From the NCBI GenBank assembly GCA_009786975.1, contig WRGX01000214.1, forward strand, positions 1-33,488: a DNA stretch of 33,488 nucleotides. Direction: 5' to 3'. This stretch comes from Defluviitaleaceae bacterium (GTDB lineage Bacteria > Bacillota > Clostridia > Lachnospirales > WQUN01). The stretch's first letter is position 1; each line of letters opens with the position of its first letter. Both the position numbers and the translations under genes were made by a program. Positions 20,099 to 28,519 of this stretch are shown here, piece after piece. The notes under the pieces were generated by a model, which ran no database searches, was not told the origin of the DNA, and saw nothing but the letters and a program-made list of their open reading frames with translations.

Positions 20099-22501
20099 AT
20101 GACTTCTACCAGCAATGTCATGTTGGAAAGACGGGGTTTAATCCGAACTTTTAACAGACTCAAAGACAATCGCATTATATATGTATGCGCTCCGGCAGGT
20201 TATGGCAAAACAGTGGCTGTTACACAGTGGATGGAAAAAGATATCCGCGCCAAAGCTATTTTCGCCATGGATGAATATGACAATAACTTAGCCGGCTTTT
20301 GCGAGCGATTTTGCATTGCACTTCGCGCTTGCCAACCTCAAAATCAAACACTTCGCGATATTATATCTCATCCTTCTTTCCAAAGTGCGCCTGAAGAATT
20401 TACCCTTCGGGCTGTTTCTGCTTTAACCGCCGGAAAACGGGCCGTACTTGCAATAGACGATTTGCATGTCATTTACAACGATGAGGTATTGAAACTCCTT
20501 CTTATTTTAATCAAGCGTCTGCCAAAAAATTTCTATATTATTTTAATCAGTCGTCACGATTTGCCTGTAGGATTTTCGGATTTATGGCTAAAGGGTCATG
20601 TCGCAAGCGTAAATACGGAGCAATTCCTCTTCACTAACGCGGAGATTATGGCGTTATGTGATAAATGCGGCAATCAAATTACACAAAAGTCAGCTGAAGA
20701 TATCGGCAAAAAAACTCATGGCTGGGCAATTGCCATAAATGCCTTTTTGCTTTTCGGCAATGAATCATTTGATAAAGTGTATGACTATCTCGATACTTTT
20801 GTACGGGAAAACATATGGGAAAAATGGGATGACACAACTCGCGGCTTCATGCTGTCTACAGCAGGCTTGCGCGAGCTTACTCCTGCGGTCTGTGAGGCAA
20901 TGACAGGCGTAATTCCCGCCAATAAATTCCTCAAGGAATTAGTGAAAAAAGGTGCGTTTATTGCACAAGCTCAAGATAAAACGTTTCACTATCATCACTT
21001 ATTTCGTCAATTTCTTCAACGTAAAATGAATGAAGAAGGCGAAGATTTTGTAAATTCTCTCTTGGAAAGGGAAGGGAATTGGCATTTGTCCCAAAAAGAT
21101 TTTTACAATGCAATTGATTGTTTCATACGATGTAAAAACCACGAAGGCATTGACAAGTGTTATGATTTATTGGAGTCGGACTCTCATCACGATAGTTATG
21201 AAATCGAAAAAATATTACCCGTATTTAAAAATCCCGAGATAAAAAATGCCTCTGAAAAGTACCCGCGCTTACTGTTTTTAATGCTTTGGTGTGCCTGTGT
21301 CGAAGGGCGCGCAGAAGATGCAGTTTCTTTTATGGACGAATTTTATATAAAATACCCCGGTTCTGTCAATGATATTTTATATTTGAAAACACCGGTAAAA
21401 TTGAGCGTGTCTATGCATATGCCCCAACTATACCGAGGAATCATTGATTTTTCCGAGTTGGCAGTTGGAGATGTGGTCGAAAATTTTATGACACTTCTTC
21501 CCAAAGAGGGATGGTTGTATGGTGAAGGCTCGCCGATGCTTGGCGAAATTGTAATATCGGGACTGTTATATGAGCAAGGTCATTTAGACAGTGCTTATCA
21601 ACACGCACTAAGCGCATTGGCGGAAATGAAAAGCTATTATACGCCGGAATCGAAGTTTTGTGCTTTTTCGGCATTGATTCTGGTGTCAGACGCTGTTGAC
21701 GAAAGTGACTCAAATGAGCACTCTAAAGCATTAGAAGCCCTTTCAATAATGATTGAACAAAACAATGCATATTACTTGACCAATAATTTTAATGCTCTTT
21801 CCATGCGCCGCAAATTTGTGTCGGGCAACGTTAAAGCCGCCAAGGAATGGATTAAGTGTCAAACTTTTGATGATGCAACTTTATGGGGGTTGTATGCAGC
21901 TTTTACAACATGCAGAGCATATATAGTTTTGTCTGAATACGACTCTGCAATCATTTTGTTGAAGAAAATTTTAAAGCCGGCAATCGCATTTAACAGACCG
22001 CTTGACATCATAGAGGCACAAATTCTTCTGGCGATTGCGTTTTGGAAAAAGAAACGGGCATACCAAAAGGATGCGCTTGAACATTTAGAAGCCGCCATTT
22101 GTGTCGCTTATCCCTATGGTTATGTACAAATGTTTGTGAGCGATGGGGCGGTGCTTGCGGGTATGTTGTGGAAATTGAAAAAACAACTTGAATACAGAAA
22201 AATAGGGGATGAAAAGATTATCAGTTTCATAAAAATGATTCATTTGAAAGTCCGTCCTTTGGCAAACAGCTTAAACATAACAGATGAATCACACGAAAAG
22301 CCCATTGTGCTAACGGATAAGCAGAGAGATGTAATGGTTTTACTTTGCCAAGGCAAGCGATACAAAGAGGCTGCCGAAATTTTAGGCGTAAAACAATCTA
22401 CCATTGTTTCACATATCGAATTAATATATAACAAACTCGACGTCACAAATCTTTCGGACTGTGTGGCGAAGGTTAACGCGATGGGTTTGTTGGCGCAATA
22501 A
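20099..22501 (+). CDS. MalT-like / LAL-type LuxR family transcriptional regulator (STAND ATPase)
   Basis: Walker A YVCAPAGYGKTVAVTQW, Walker B RAVLAIDDLHV, C-terminal LuxR HTH LTDKQRDVMVLLCQGKRYKEAAEILGVKQSTIVSHIELIYNKLDV. Confidence 0.92.
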   Translation: MTSTSNVMLERRGLIRTFNRLKDNRIIYVCAPAGYGKTVAVTQWMEKDIRAKAIFAMDEYDNNLAGFCERFCIALRACQPQNQTLRDIISHPSFQSAPEEFTLRAVSALTAGKRAVLAIDDLHVIYNDEVLKLLLILIKRLPKNFYIILISRHDLPVGFSDLWLKGHVASVNTEQFLFTNAEIMALCDKCGNQITQKSAEDIGKKTHGWAIAINAFLLFGNESFDKVYDYLDTFVRENIWEKWDDTTRGFMLSTAGLRELTPAVCEAMTGVIPANKFLKELVKKGAFIAQAQDKTFHYHHLFRQFLQRKMNEEGEDFVNSLLEREGNWHLSQKDFYNAIDCFIRCKNHEGIDKCYDLLESDSHHDSYEIEKILPVFKNPEIKNASEKYPRLLFLMLWCACVEGRAEDAVSFMDEFYIKYPGSVNDILYLKTPVKLSVSMHMPQLYRGIIDFSELAVGDVVENFMTLLPKEGWLYGEGSPMLGEIVISGLLYEQGHLDSAYQHALSALAEMKSYYTPESKFCAFSALILVSDAVDESDSNEHSKALEALSIMIEQNNAYYLTNNFNALSMRRKFVSGNVKAAKEWIKCQTFDDATLWGLYAAFTTCRAYIVLSEYDSAIILLKKILKPAIAFNRPLDIIEAQILLAIAFWKKKRAYQKDALEHLEAAICVAYPYGYVQMFVSDGAVLAGMLWKLKKQLEYRKIGDEKIISFIKMIHLKVRPLANSLNITDESHEKPIVLTDKQRDVMVLLCQGKRYKEAAEILGVKQSTIVSHIELIYNKLDVTNLSDCVAKVNAMGLLAQ
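22490..22501. repeat. 12-bp direct repeat (left), flanking the family A/B array
   Basis: TTGGCGCAATAA, identical to 22823-22834. Confidence 0.8.
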
Positions 22502-22503
22502 AA

Positions 22504-22739
22504 GCGCGCCAAGCGCGCGGTGGGCACCGGGGACATGTGTTGGCGGCGGCGCATTCCCTCGAAGCCGGGAGCAGTTTTCCGGCGTATAAAAAAGCGCGCC
22601 AAGCGCGCGGTGGGCACCGGGGACATGTGTTGGCGGCGGCACGTTCCCTCGAAGCCGGGAGCAGTTTTCCGGCGTATAAAAAAGCGCGCCAAGCGCGCGG
22701 TGGGCACCGGGGACACGTGTTGGCGGCGGCGCATTCCTA
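22504..22739 (+). repeat. Family A repeat: three tandem units with 90-bp period (third internally truncated)
   Basis: Units begin at 22504, 22594 and 22684: GCGCGCCAAGCGCGCGGTGGGCACCGGGGACATGTGTTGGCGGCGGCGCATTCCCTCGAAGCCGGGAGCAGTTTTCCGGCGTATAAAAAA. Confidence 0.97.
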
Positions 22740-22753
22740 GCGTATAAAAAAAA

Positions 22754-22782
22754 TGAGTCGGCGAGTGACACTCGCCGACTCA
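22754..22782. repeat. Family B palindromic repeat, copy 3
   Basis: TGAGTCGGCGAGTG-A-CACTCGCCGACTCA with A-tracts on both sides. Confidence 0.95.
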
Positions 22783-22822
22783 AAAAAAACACCGAGACTT
22801 ATACATAATCCCTTGCATTTTA

Positions 22823-22834
22823 TTGGCGCAATAA
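22823..22834. repeat. 12-bp direct repeat (right)
   Basis: TTGGCGCAATAA, identical to 22490-22501. Confidence 0.8.
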
Positions 22835-22950
22835 TTGAAAAATATACCCCCATGATTCCCTTTTTTTAAATCGTCGAACGAGTAGTATTAGTAAACTGCG
22901 TATGTTTTTATACTTTATGATGAATCCTTATTAATAAGGAGGAGAACTTC

Positions 22951-23493
22951 ATGGAAAAACTTAAAGGAACCAAGACCGAAAAAAACCTGCGGGAAGCCTT
23001 TGCAGGCGAATCTATGGCGTACAGCAAATATACCTATTTTGCCTCTAAAGCAAAAAAAGACGGCTACGAGCAAATTATGGGTATTTTTGAAGAAACTGCC
23101 GGCAACGAGAGAGCGCACGCCAAAATGTGGTTTAAATTGCTTTGCGGCGGTGATATTCCTTCAACCGAGGAGAATCTGAAAAATGCGGCGGAAGGCGAGC
23201 ATGAGGAATGGGCCGAAATGTACAAGCGTATGGCAAAAGAAGCCAAAGAGGAAGGTTTTGACAAAATTGCTTTTTGGTTTGAACAAGTGGGAAATATTGA
23301 GAAAGACCACGAGGAAAGATACCTCAAACTTCTTGAAAATGTGAATAACAACCAAGTCTTTCACAAAAATGAAAAATCCGTGTGGGTATGCCGAAACTGT
23401 GGCTACATTAAGGATGCAAGTTCTGCTCCGGACATGTGTCCGGTATGTGTCCATCCGCAGGCATTTTTCGAGTTGCGCGCTGTGAATTATTAA
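22951..23493 (+). CDS. rbr: Rubrerythrin
   Basis: LREAFAGESMAYSKYTYFASKAKKDGY..., EETAGNERAHAKMW; C-terminal rubredoxin-like WVCRNCGYIKDASSAPDMCPVCVHPQAFFEL; RBS AAGGAGGA. Confidence 0.95.
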   Translation: MEKLKGTKTEKNLREAFAGESMAYSKYTYFASKAKKDGYEQIMGIFEETAGNERAHAKMWFKLLCGGDIPSTEENLKNAAEGEHEEWAEMYKRMAKEAKEEGFDKIAFWFEQVGNIEKDHEERYLKLLENVNNNQVFHKNEKSVWVCRNCGYIKDASSAPDMCPVCVHPQAFFELRAVNY

Positions 23494-23685
23494 GTGTTTC
23501 CATCATTGACATTACGCGAACGGGAGGACGTAACAGTCATGTATGGCGGCACAAAAAAATAATATAAAAAATAAAAAAGGGGGGACACATATCTTCTTTA
23601 AAAGTACAATTAAAACGGCATTTTTGTACTGTTTTGTTGAGGCATATGCTTCAAAAAAATTTCAATTTGGGAGGAAGTGTTTTTT

Positions 23686-25980
23686 ATGGCAATACTGCGA
23701 AATATGAAAATCGGAGGCAAGTTGGCTTTAGGATTCGGGTTATTACTGGCACTTACGGCGATTATCACCATCGTCGGTTCATCTGCTGTTCTCAGCGTAG
23801 ACAGAGGCTACAGCGATGCATTTGATTACCCGAACGCAAGGTATGTAACACTGCGTTTGATTGACTTTGACCTTATGGACACCAGGCGTGCGGTGGCAAT
23901 GGCTGTGCTAAGCACGGGGGATCAAGAGCGTATAGACCTATATGTGGCGCAGACGAACTCTTCAAGGAGCAATATTAACGAGCATCTGGCCGAATTTAGA
24001 CAAAGCCTTGATGATGACCCCCTTTTGGACAGCGAAGTAATTGCTTTGCGCCATGTGCAAATCAACCAACTGGAAAACCTTGTTAACAGATACTTTGATG
24101 TTGACAGACCGCAGATTATTACCAACTCCAGAGCGGGTATGCAGGCAGAGGCAACGCAGGGTATACATGATTCCATATCCGGTGTATTTTTAGAAATTTA
24201 CAATACGCTTTATGAAATGTTAGGCGAGATGCAGGCACAAATGGATTCTATTAACGAAGACATTACTGCCGAAAGTATGCAAACGCTGGCTATGTTGATT
24301 GTTTTGGCTGTGGCAAGCGTGGTGCTGGGCGTAGTGGTGGCTTTGGTTATAACCAAACTTATAACCAAACCCGTATCGGAAGTAATGGGTGCACTTGAAG
24401 ATGTGTCACAGGGTAATCTTGCCGTAAATATCCGTGTCAATTCCAATGATGAGACAGGCGCATTGGCGAAAAGCGCGCAGGCCATGATTTCGACTTTGCA
24501 ACGCCTTATCAGTGACATGGACCATATGGCAAGCGACCACGATAAAGGCGAGATTGACACATTTATAAACGCCGCAGACTTTAAGGGCGAATTCGGAACC
24601 GTAGCAGACAAAATAAATGATATGATAAGTTCCGCGCTTGCCACCCAGGACAAGGTTGTTGGCACTTTTATGGAAATTGCCGACGGTAACTTTGTTGCCG
24701 ATATGGAAAAACTCCCGGGTAAAAAAGCAAAACTTAATGACGCTGTTAATGATATGAAAAATCGCGTTGGGGCTGTAAGCGGCGAGATTAATACCCTTAT
24801 CGATTCGGCCGTCAAAGGTGAACTGAACTTCAAAATCGACGAAACCCGTTACAAGGGCGATTGGCAAAAGATTATGGTTGGGTTGAATGCCATAATGGAA
24901 GCCGTATCCGAGCCGCTTGGCGCAATCGAAATATGTATGAATGAAATGAAGGCCGGCAACTTTGATTTGGAAGCCGTAGATGCAATAATCACATCAAAGG
25001 GCTTTCATGCCAATTTGGAAAATTATAACGGGTCATTTTATACCATTGTATCAGCCGTGAACGATGTTCTTACCACTACAGATTCATACATTAAGGAACT
25101 GGGAGACGTTTTGGAAAAAATGGCGGAGGGCGACTTGCGTGTCAAAATTAATCGCGAGTATGTTGGTTCATATAGTGCCATTAAGTTTTCTGTAAACAAT
25201 ATCGCCTCCTCTTTAAATAATACCATGTCGGAAATTTCTTCGGCATCCGACCAAGTATTGAGCGGTGCCAAGCAAATATCCGCCAGTGCCATGGATTTGG
25301 CAACAGGCGCATCGCAACAGGCCAGTTCGGTTGAAGAACTTAATGCATCCATAGACATGATAAATCAACAAACCAAGGATAATGCCGACAACGCCGACGA
25401 AGCCAACCGACTGTCGAAAAGTTCATCTGATAATGCCCGCGAAGGCAATGAAGCCATGAAAAAACTGCTTGAGGCCATGATACAAATCGAGGATTCCAGC
25501 AAAAATGTTTCCAGTGTCAACAAGGTCATTCAAGACATTGCGTTCCAAACTAATCTTCTTGCACTTAATGCCGCTGTTGAAGCGGCGCGCGCCGGTGAGC
25601 ACGGCAAGGGTTTTGCCGTAGTAGCGGAAGAAGTGCGCAGTTTGGCAGCGCGCAGTCAGGAGTCCTCTACGGAAACCACCGGACTTATCAACGACTCGCT
25701 TGAATATGTACAAACAGGGTCGGGCATTGCTCAATCCACCGCGGACTCTTTGGATTTGATAGTAGCAGGCGCAGACGAAGTGTTGCAGGTTATTAACAAA
25801 ATTTCAAGCGCGTCTAAGGAGCAGGCCGAAGCCGTAAACCAAGTGAGCATAGGGTTAGGTCAGATTTCTACAGTGGTACAGAACAATTCTGCCGTGTCGG
25901 AGGAAACGGCATCCGCTTCCGAGGAATTAAATTCTCAGGCGGAGCTTTTGCAACAACTGGTTTCTTATTTCAAATTGTAA
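23686..25980 (+). CDS. Methyl-accepting chemotaxis protein with multiple HAMP-like segments
   Basis: N-terminal TM and 4-helix-bundle-like sensor, second TM, HAMP; signalling hairpin KVIQDIAFQTNLLALNAAVEAARAGEHGKGFAVVAEEVRSLAARS. Confidence 0.96.
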   Translation: MAILRNMKIGGKLALGFGLLLALTAIITIVGSSAVLSVDRGYSDAFDYPNARYVTLRLIDFDLMDTRRAVAMAVLSTGDQERIDLYVAQTNSSRSNINEHLAEFRQSLDDDPLLDSEVIALRHVQINQLENLVNRYFDVDRPQIITNSRAGMQAEATQGIHDSISGVFLEIYNTLYEMLGEMQAQMDSINEDITAESMQTLAMLIVLAVASVVLGVVVALVITKLITKPVSEVMGALEDVSQGNLAVNIRVNSNDETGALAKSAQAMISTLQRLISDMDHMASDHDKGEIDTFINAADFKGEFGTVADKINDMISSALATQDKVVGTFMEIADGNFVADMEKLPGKKAKLNDAVNDMKNRVGAVSGEINTLIDSAVKGELNFKIDETRYKGDWQKIMVGLNAIMEAVSEPLGAIEICMNEMKAGNFDLEAVDAIITSKGFHANLENYNGSFYTIVSAVNDVLTTTDSYIKELGDVLEKMAEGDLRVKINREYVGSYSAIKFSVNNIASSLNNTMSEISSASDQVLSGAKQISASAMDLATGASQQASSVEELNASIDMINQQTKDNADNADEANRLSKSSSDNAREGNEAMKKLLEAMIQIEDSSKNVSSVNKVIQDIAFQTNLLALNAAVEAARAGEHGKGFAVVAEEVRSLAARSQESSTETTGLINDSLEYVQTGSGIAQSTADSLDLIVAGADEVLQVINKISSASKEQAEAVNQVSIGLGQISTVVQNNSAVSEETASASEELNSQAELLQQLVSYFKL

Positions 25981-26001
25981 AACGGGCAATTGTTAATTTT
26001 G

Positions 26002-26042
26002 AAAAATCGATGATGTTAGTGTTACTAACATCATCGATTTTT
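26002..26042 (+). terminator. Family E palindrome acting as a likely terminator of the MCP gene
   Basis: AAAAATCGATGATGTTAGT-gtt-ACTAACATCATCGATTTTT, perfect 19-bp arms, T-rich 3' side, 21 nt after the stop codon. Confidence 0.85.
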
Positions 26043-26053
26043 TTGTGGGCCGA

Positions 26054-26128
26054 GGAATTGCTTCCGGCTTCGAGGGAATGCGTTGCCGCCGACATGTGTC
26101 CCCGGTGCCTACCGCGCGCTTGGCGCGC
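26054..26128 (-). repeat. Family A repeat (inverted relative to the 22.5-kb array)
   Basis: GGAATTGCTTCCGGCTTCGAGGGAATGCGTTGCCGCCGACATGTGTCCCCGGTGCCTACCGCGCGCTTGGCGCGC. Confidence 0.92.
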
Positions 26129-26152
26129 TTTTTTATTGCCATGAAACCGTGC

Positions 26153-26196
26153 AAAAAAAACGAGTCGGCGAGTGACACTCGCCGACTCGTTTTTTT
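26153..26196. repeat. Family B palindromic repeat, copy 4
   Basis: A8 + CGAGTCGGCGAGTG-A-CACTCGCCGACTCG + T7. Confidence 0.95.
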
Positions 26197-26205
26197 CAGC
26201 CAACA

Positions 26206-26281
26206 GGAAACTGCTTTCGGCTTCGAGGGAATGTGTCGCCGCCGACATGTGTCCCCGGTTCCCACTGCGCGCTTGGCGCGC
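26206..26281 (-). repeat. Family A repeat
   Basis: GGAAACTGCTTTCGGCTTCGAGGGAATGTGTCGCCGCCGACATGTGTCCCCGGTTCCCACTGCGCGCTTGGCGCGC. Confidence 0.92.
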
Positions 26282-26318
26282 AAATTTTAACTTTTCGAGC
26301 GGTAAATAGTATGATATA

Positions 26319-28448
26319 GTGAAACTGGTGATTTTTGTGAGGAAAAAGAAAAATGTTTTTGATGTTTTAGTTGGCTCGGCGTTGATGGTTATTGTTGGAA
26401 TTATGCCGCTTATTGCAAGGTTGTCGTGGCGGCCGCTTCCTCCGGAGCTTTCAAATTTGCTTCACGGCGAGGGGTACGTGGACTTTTTGTCGTATTGGAA
26501 GGGTATTTTTGTGCTTATTCCCGCGTTTGCAATCGCGCTTTTCTTTATCGGCGACATTGTTACGCGTGGGAAAATGCCGAATTTGCGCGAATTTTTTAGG
26601 AAACCGTATGTGGTTTTTTCATGCGTGTTTCTTATTTTTATGCTTATTTCTGCCGTGTTTGCCACGTTTTCGGGGCTTGCACACACGGCGTGGCTGGGCA
26701 CGTATCACCGCGACGAGGGCGCGTTTATGTGGATTGCGTATTTTATCGTCTTTTTCGCGGCGATACATTTTGCGCGTGAAATTGACAATGCGAAGCATGT
26801 TTTATACGCGCTTGCGTTTTCGTCAATAATTATGGGCGTGATTGGGATAAGCCAGTTTGCGGGCGCGGATTTTTTCGGAACGGGCGTGGCGGCGTGGCTT
26901 ACAACGGTGGGGACGCCGTTTTTCGACCAACGCCACGAGATTGATATCGCGTTCGAAATCGCGTACGGCACGCTTTTTAACCCGAACACTTTTGGCAAAT
27001 ACACGGCGATGGCGAGTCCGATTTTGCTTGTTTCCGCCGTAACGCTGTTTATTTCCGCGGCGCGCCAAGCGCGAATTGGACACCGAAGCGGCGTGTCGAG
27101 TGCGACGAATTCTCTCAAATCCGGATTCGGGGCCGGATTCAATGTCCGCCTTATCGGCGTCGCCGCGATTGTTTTTGTTGCGGGATTACTTATGCTTTTC
27201 GGCGTTTTTGCAAGCAGCTCGCTTGGCGGATTAATTGGAATTATCACCGCGCTGGGCGTGCTTGTTGTGACTTTGCTTGCATTCGGAGTAGCTTTTTTGC
27301 GACGTTCAGAAGAAAAAATTTCGACGGCACAAAAATTTACGATTAAAATTGCGGCGGCATCGTCGGTCGGTTTGATTTTAATTTTCGGTTTTACAATCCT
27401 GTTTTTCCCGCCTCTTAACGAGCGCGTGACGTTTTTAGTTGAGCGAATCGGGCGCGAAATGGCCGCCGACACGACGGAAATGCAGAACTATGTGTTTGAC
27501 GAAAACATGATGACAGTGTACGGCGAAGACGGAAAAATTTTGAGCATGACGGTGCATGGGCGCGAGGGCGATTGGCTGACCGTGCGCGACGGAGCGGGCA
27601 ACGTTGTTCCGCCCGCAAGCCGAACCGAACCGCTCCCGCAGCACCCCGACGAAATTGACGCGGGACTGCCGCCCGAGCCGGCGGTTTACACCTTCGAAAT
27701 TCCGGGCTATCGCACAGTGACAATTCGCCACTCGCCGCAAAACTTCTCGTATCATCACGCACGCGGCGGCATGGCATTTTTCATGGCGTATCAAAACGGA
27801 CGCCTCCACGGCATACACGGCGTTTTGCACATGGACAGAATTTTTGACGTTCGCCCCGGCCAAACCCTCGATTTGCACCGCGAAACCCCTGCATGGGGCT
27901 TCGAAGGCCGCGAAACATGGGGTTCAAGTCGCGGATATATTTGGTCGCGTTCCTTGCCGATGATGCCCGCGCGCACAATAATCGGCAGCGGTCCCGACTC
28001 CTTCATCAATGTTTTCCCGAACGGCGACATGGTTGCGGGCTGGCGATACTTCAACAATCCCTATCAAATCGTCGATAAAGCGCACAACTTTTTCATACAA
28101 ACATGGATAACAACCGGTGGAGTTTCCGCCCTCGCCCTGCTCGCACTCTTCGGATACTATTTATTCACAACACTTCGCTCGTTAATAAAATCCAAAGACG
28201 AACCCATTTTTTCGTTCGGCCTGCGCCTCGGCCTGCTTGCAGGCGTCGCCGCGTACTGCATGGCGGGAATGGCAACCGATACGACAATCGGCTCTACGGG
28301 CGTGTTTTTTGTTCTGCTGGGCGTGGGTTACGGGCTTAACGGCTTCGCGGCTAAGACCTTGGGGGCTGTGCCCCTCTCGCGCGACGAGCGCGCCGGCCGG
28401 ATGACCGGGTCGGCCCCATCCCCCCGCAAGGGAACACAGTCCTCTTGA
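26319..28448 (+). CDS. O-antigen ligase / Wzy-like multi-pass membrane protein
   Basis: 709 aa, many TM segments; LFNPNTFGKYTAMASPILL, GSGPDSFINVFPNGD, DKAHNFFIQTWITTGGVSALALLALFGYYLF; RBS not clear. Confidence 0.82.
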   Translation: MKLVIFVRKKKNVFDVLVGSALMVIVGIMPLIARLSWRPLPPELSNLLHGEGYVDFLSYWKGIFVLIPAFAIALFFIGDIVTRGKMPNLREFFRKPYVVFSCVFLIFMLISAVFATFSGLAHTAWLGTYHRDEGAFMWIAYFIVFFAAIHFAREIDNAKHVLYALAFSSIIMGVIGISQFAGADFFGTGVAAWLTTVGTPFFDQRHEIDIAFEIAYGTLFNPNTFGKYTAMASPILLVSAVTLFISAARQARIGHRSGVSSATNSLKSGFGAGFNVRLIGVAAIVFVAGLLMLFGVFASSSLGGLIGIITALGVLVVTLLAFGVAFLRRSEEKISTAQKFTIKIAAASSVGLILIFGFTILFFPPLNERVTFLVERIGREMAADTTEMQNYVFDENMMTVYGEDGKILSMTVHGREGDWLTVRDGAGNVVPPASRTEPLPQHPDEIDAGLPPEPAVYTFEIPGYRTVTIRHSPQNFSYHHARGGMAFFMAYQNGRLHGIHGVLHMDRIFDVRPGQTLDLHRETPAWGFEGRETWGSSRGYIWSRSLPMMPARTIIGSGPDSFINVFPNGDMVAGWRYFNNPYQIVDKAHNFFIQTWITTGGVSALALLALFGYYLFTTLRSLIKSKDEPIFSFGLRLGLLAGVAAYCMAGMATDTTIGSTGVFFVLLGVGYGLNGFAAKTLGAVPLSRDERAGRMTGSAPSPRKGTQSS
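27058..27140 (+). repeat. Diverged family A repeat, in frame inside the O-antigen-ligase-like CDS
   Basis: GCGCGCCAAGCGCGAATTGGACACCGAAGCGGCGTGTCGAGTGCGACGAATTCTCTCAAATCCGG; encodes ARQARIGHRSGVSSATNSLKSGFGAGF versus array frame ARQARGGHRGHVLAAARSLEAGSSF. Confidence 0.65.
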
Positions 28449-28519
28449 ATCGGGATGCATGGGCGAGCAGCCCGCCTTCAGGCGGACGACCGATCCCTAA
28501 CATTGCGAGTGCGGCAGGA

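Noticed and set aside
22504-22739. Possible CRISPR array
   Set aside because: The full 90-bp unit repeats without unique spacers and there are no cas genes; this is a tandem dispersed repeat.
22520-22747. ORFs translated through the family A array (75 aa, 67 aa and minus-strand ORFs)
   Set aside because: No RBS, low-complexity periodic peptides in several frames; treated as repeat DNA, not genes.
23500-23685. Riboswitch or small RNA upstream of the MCP
   Set aside because: Only a weak AGTACAA/TTGTACT pairing was seen; no recognisable riboswitch core.
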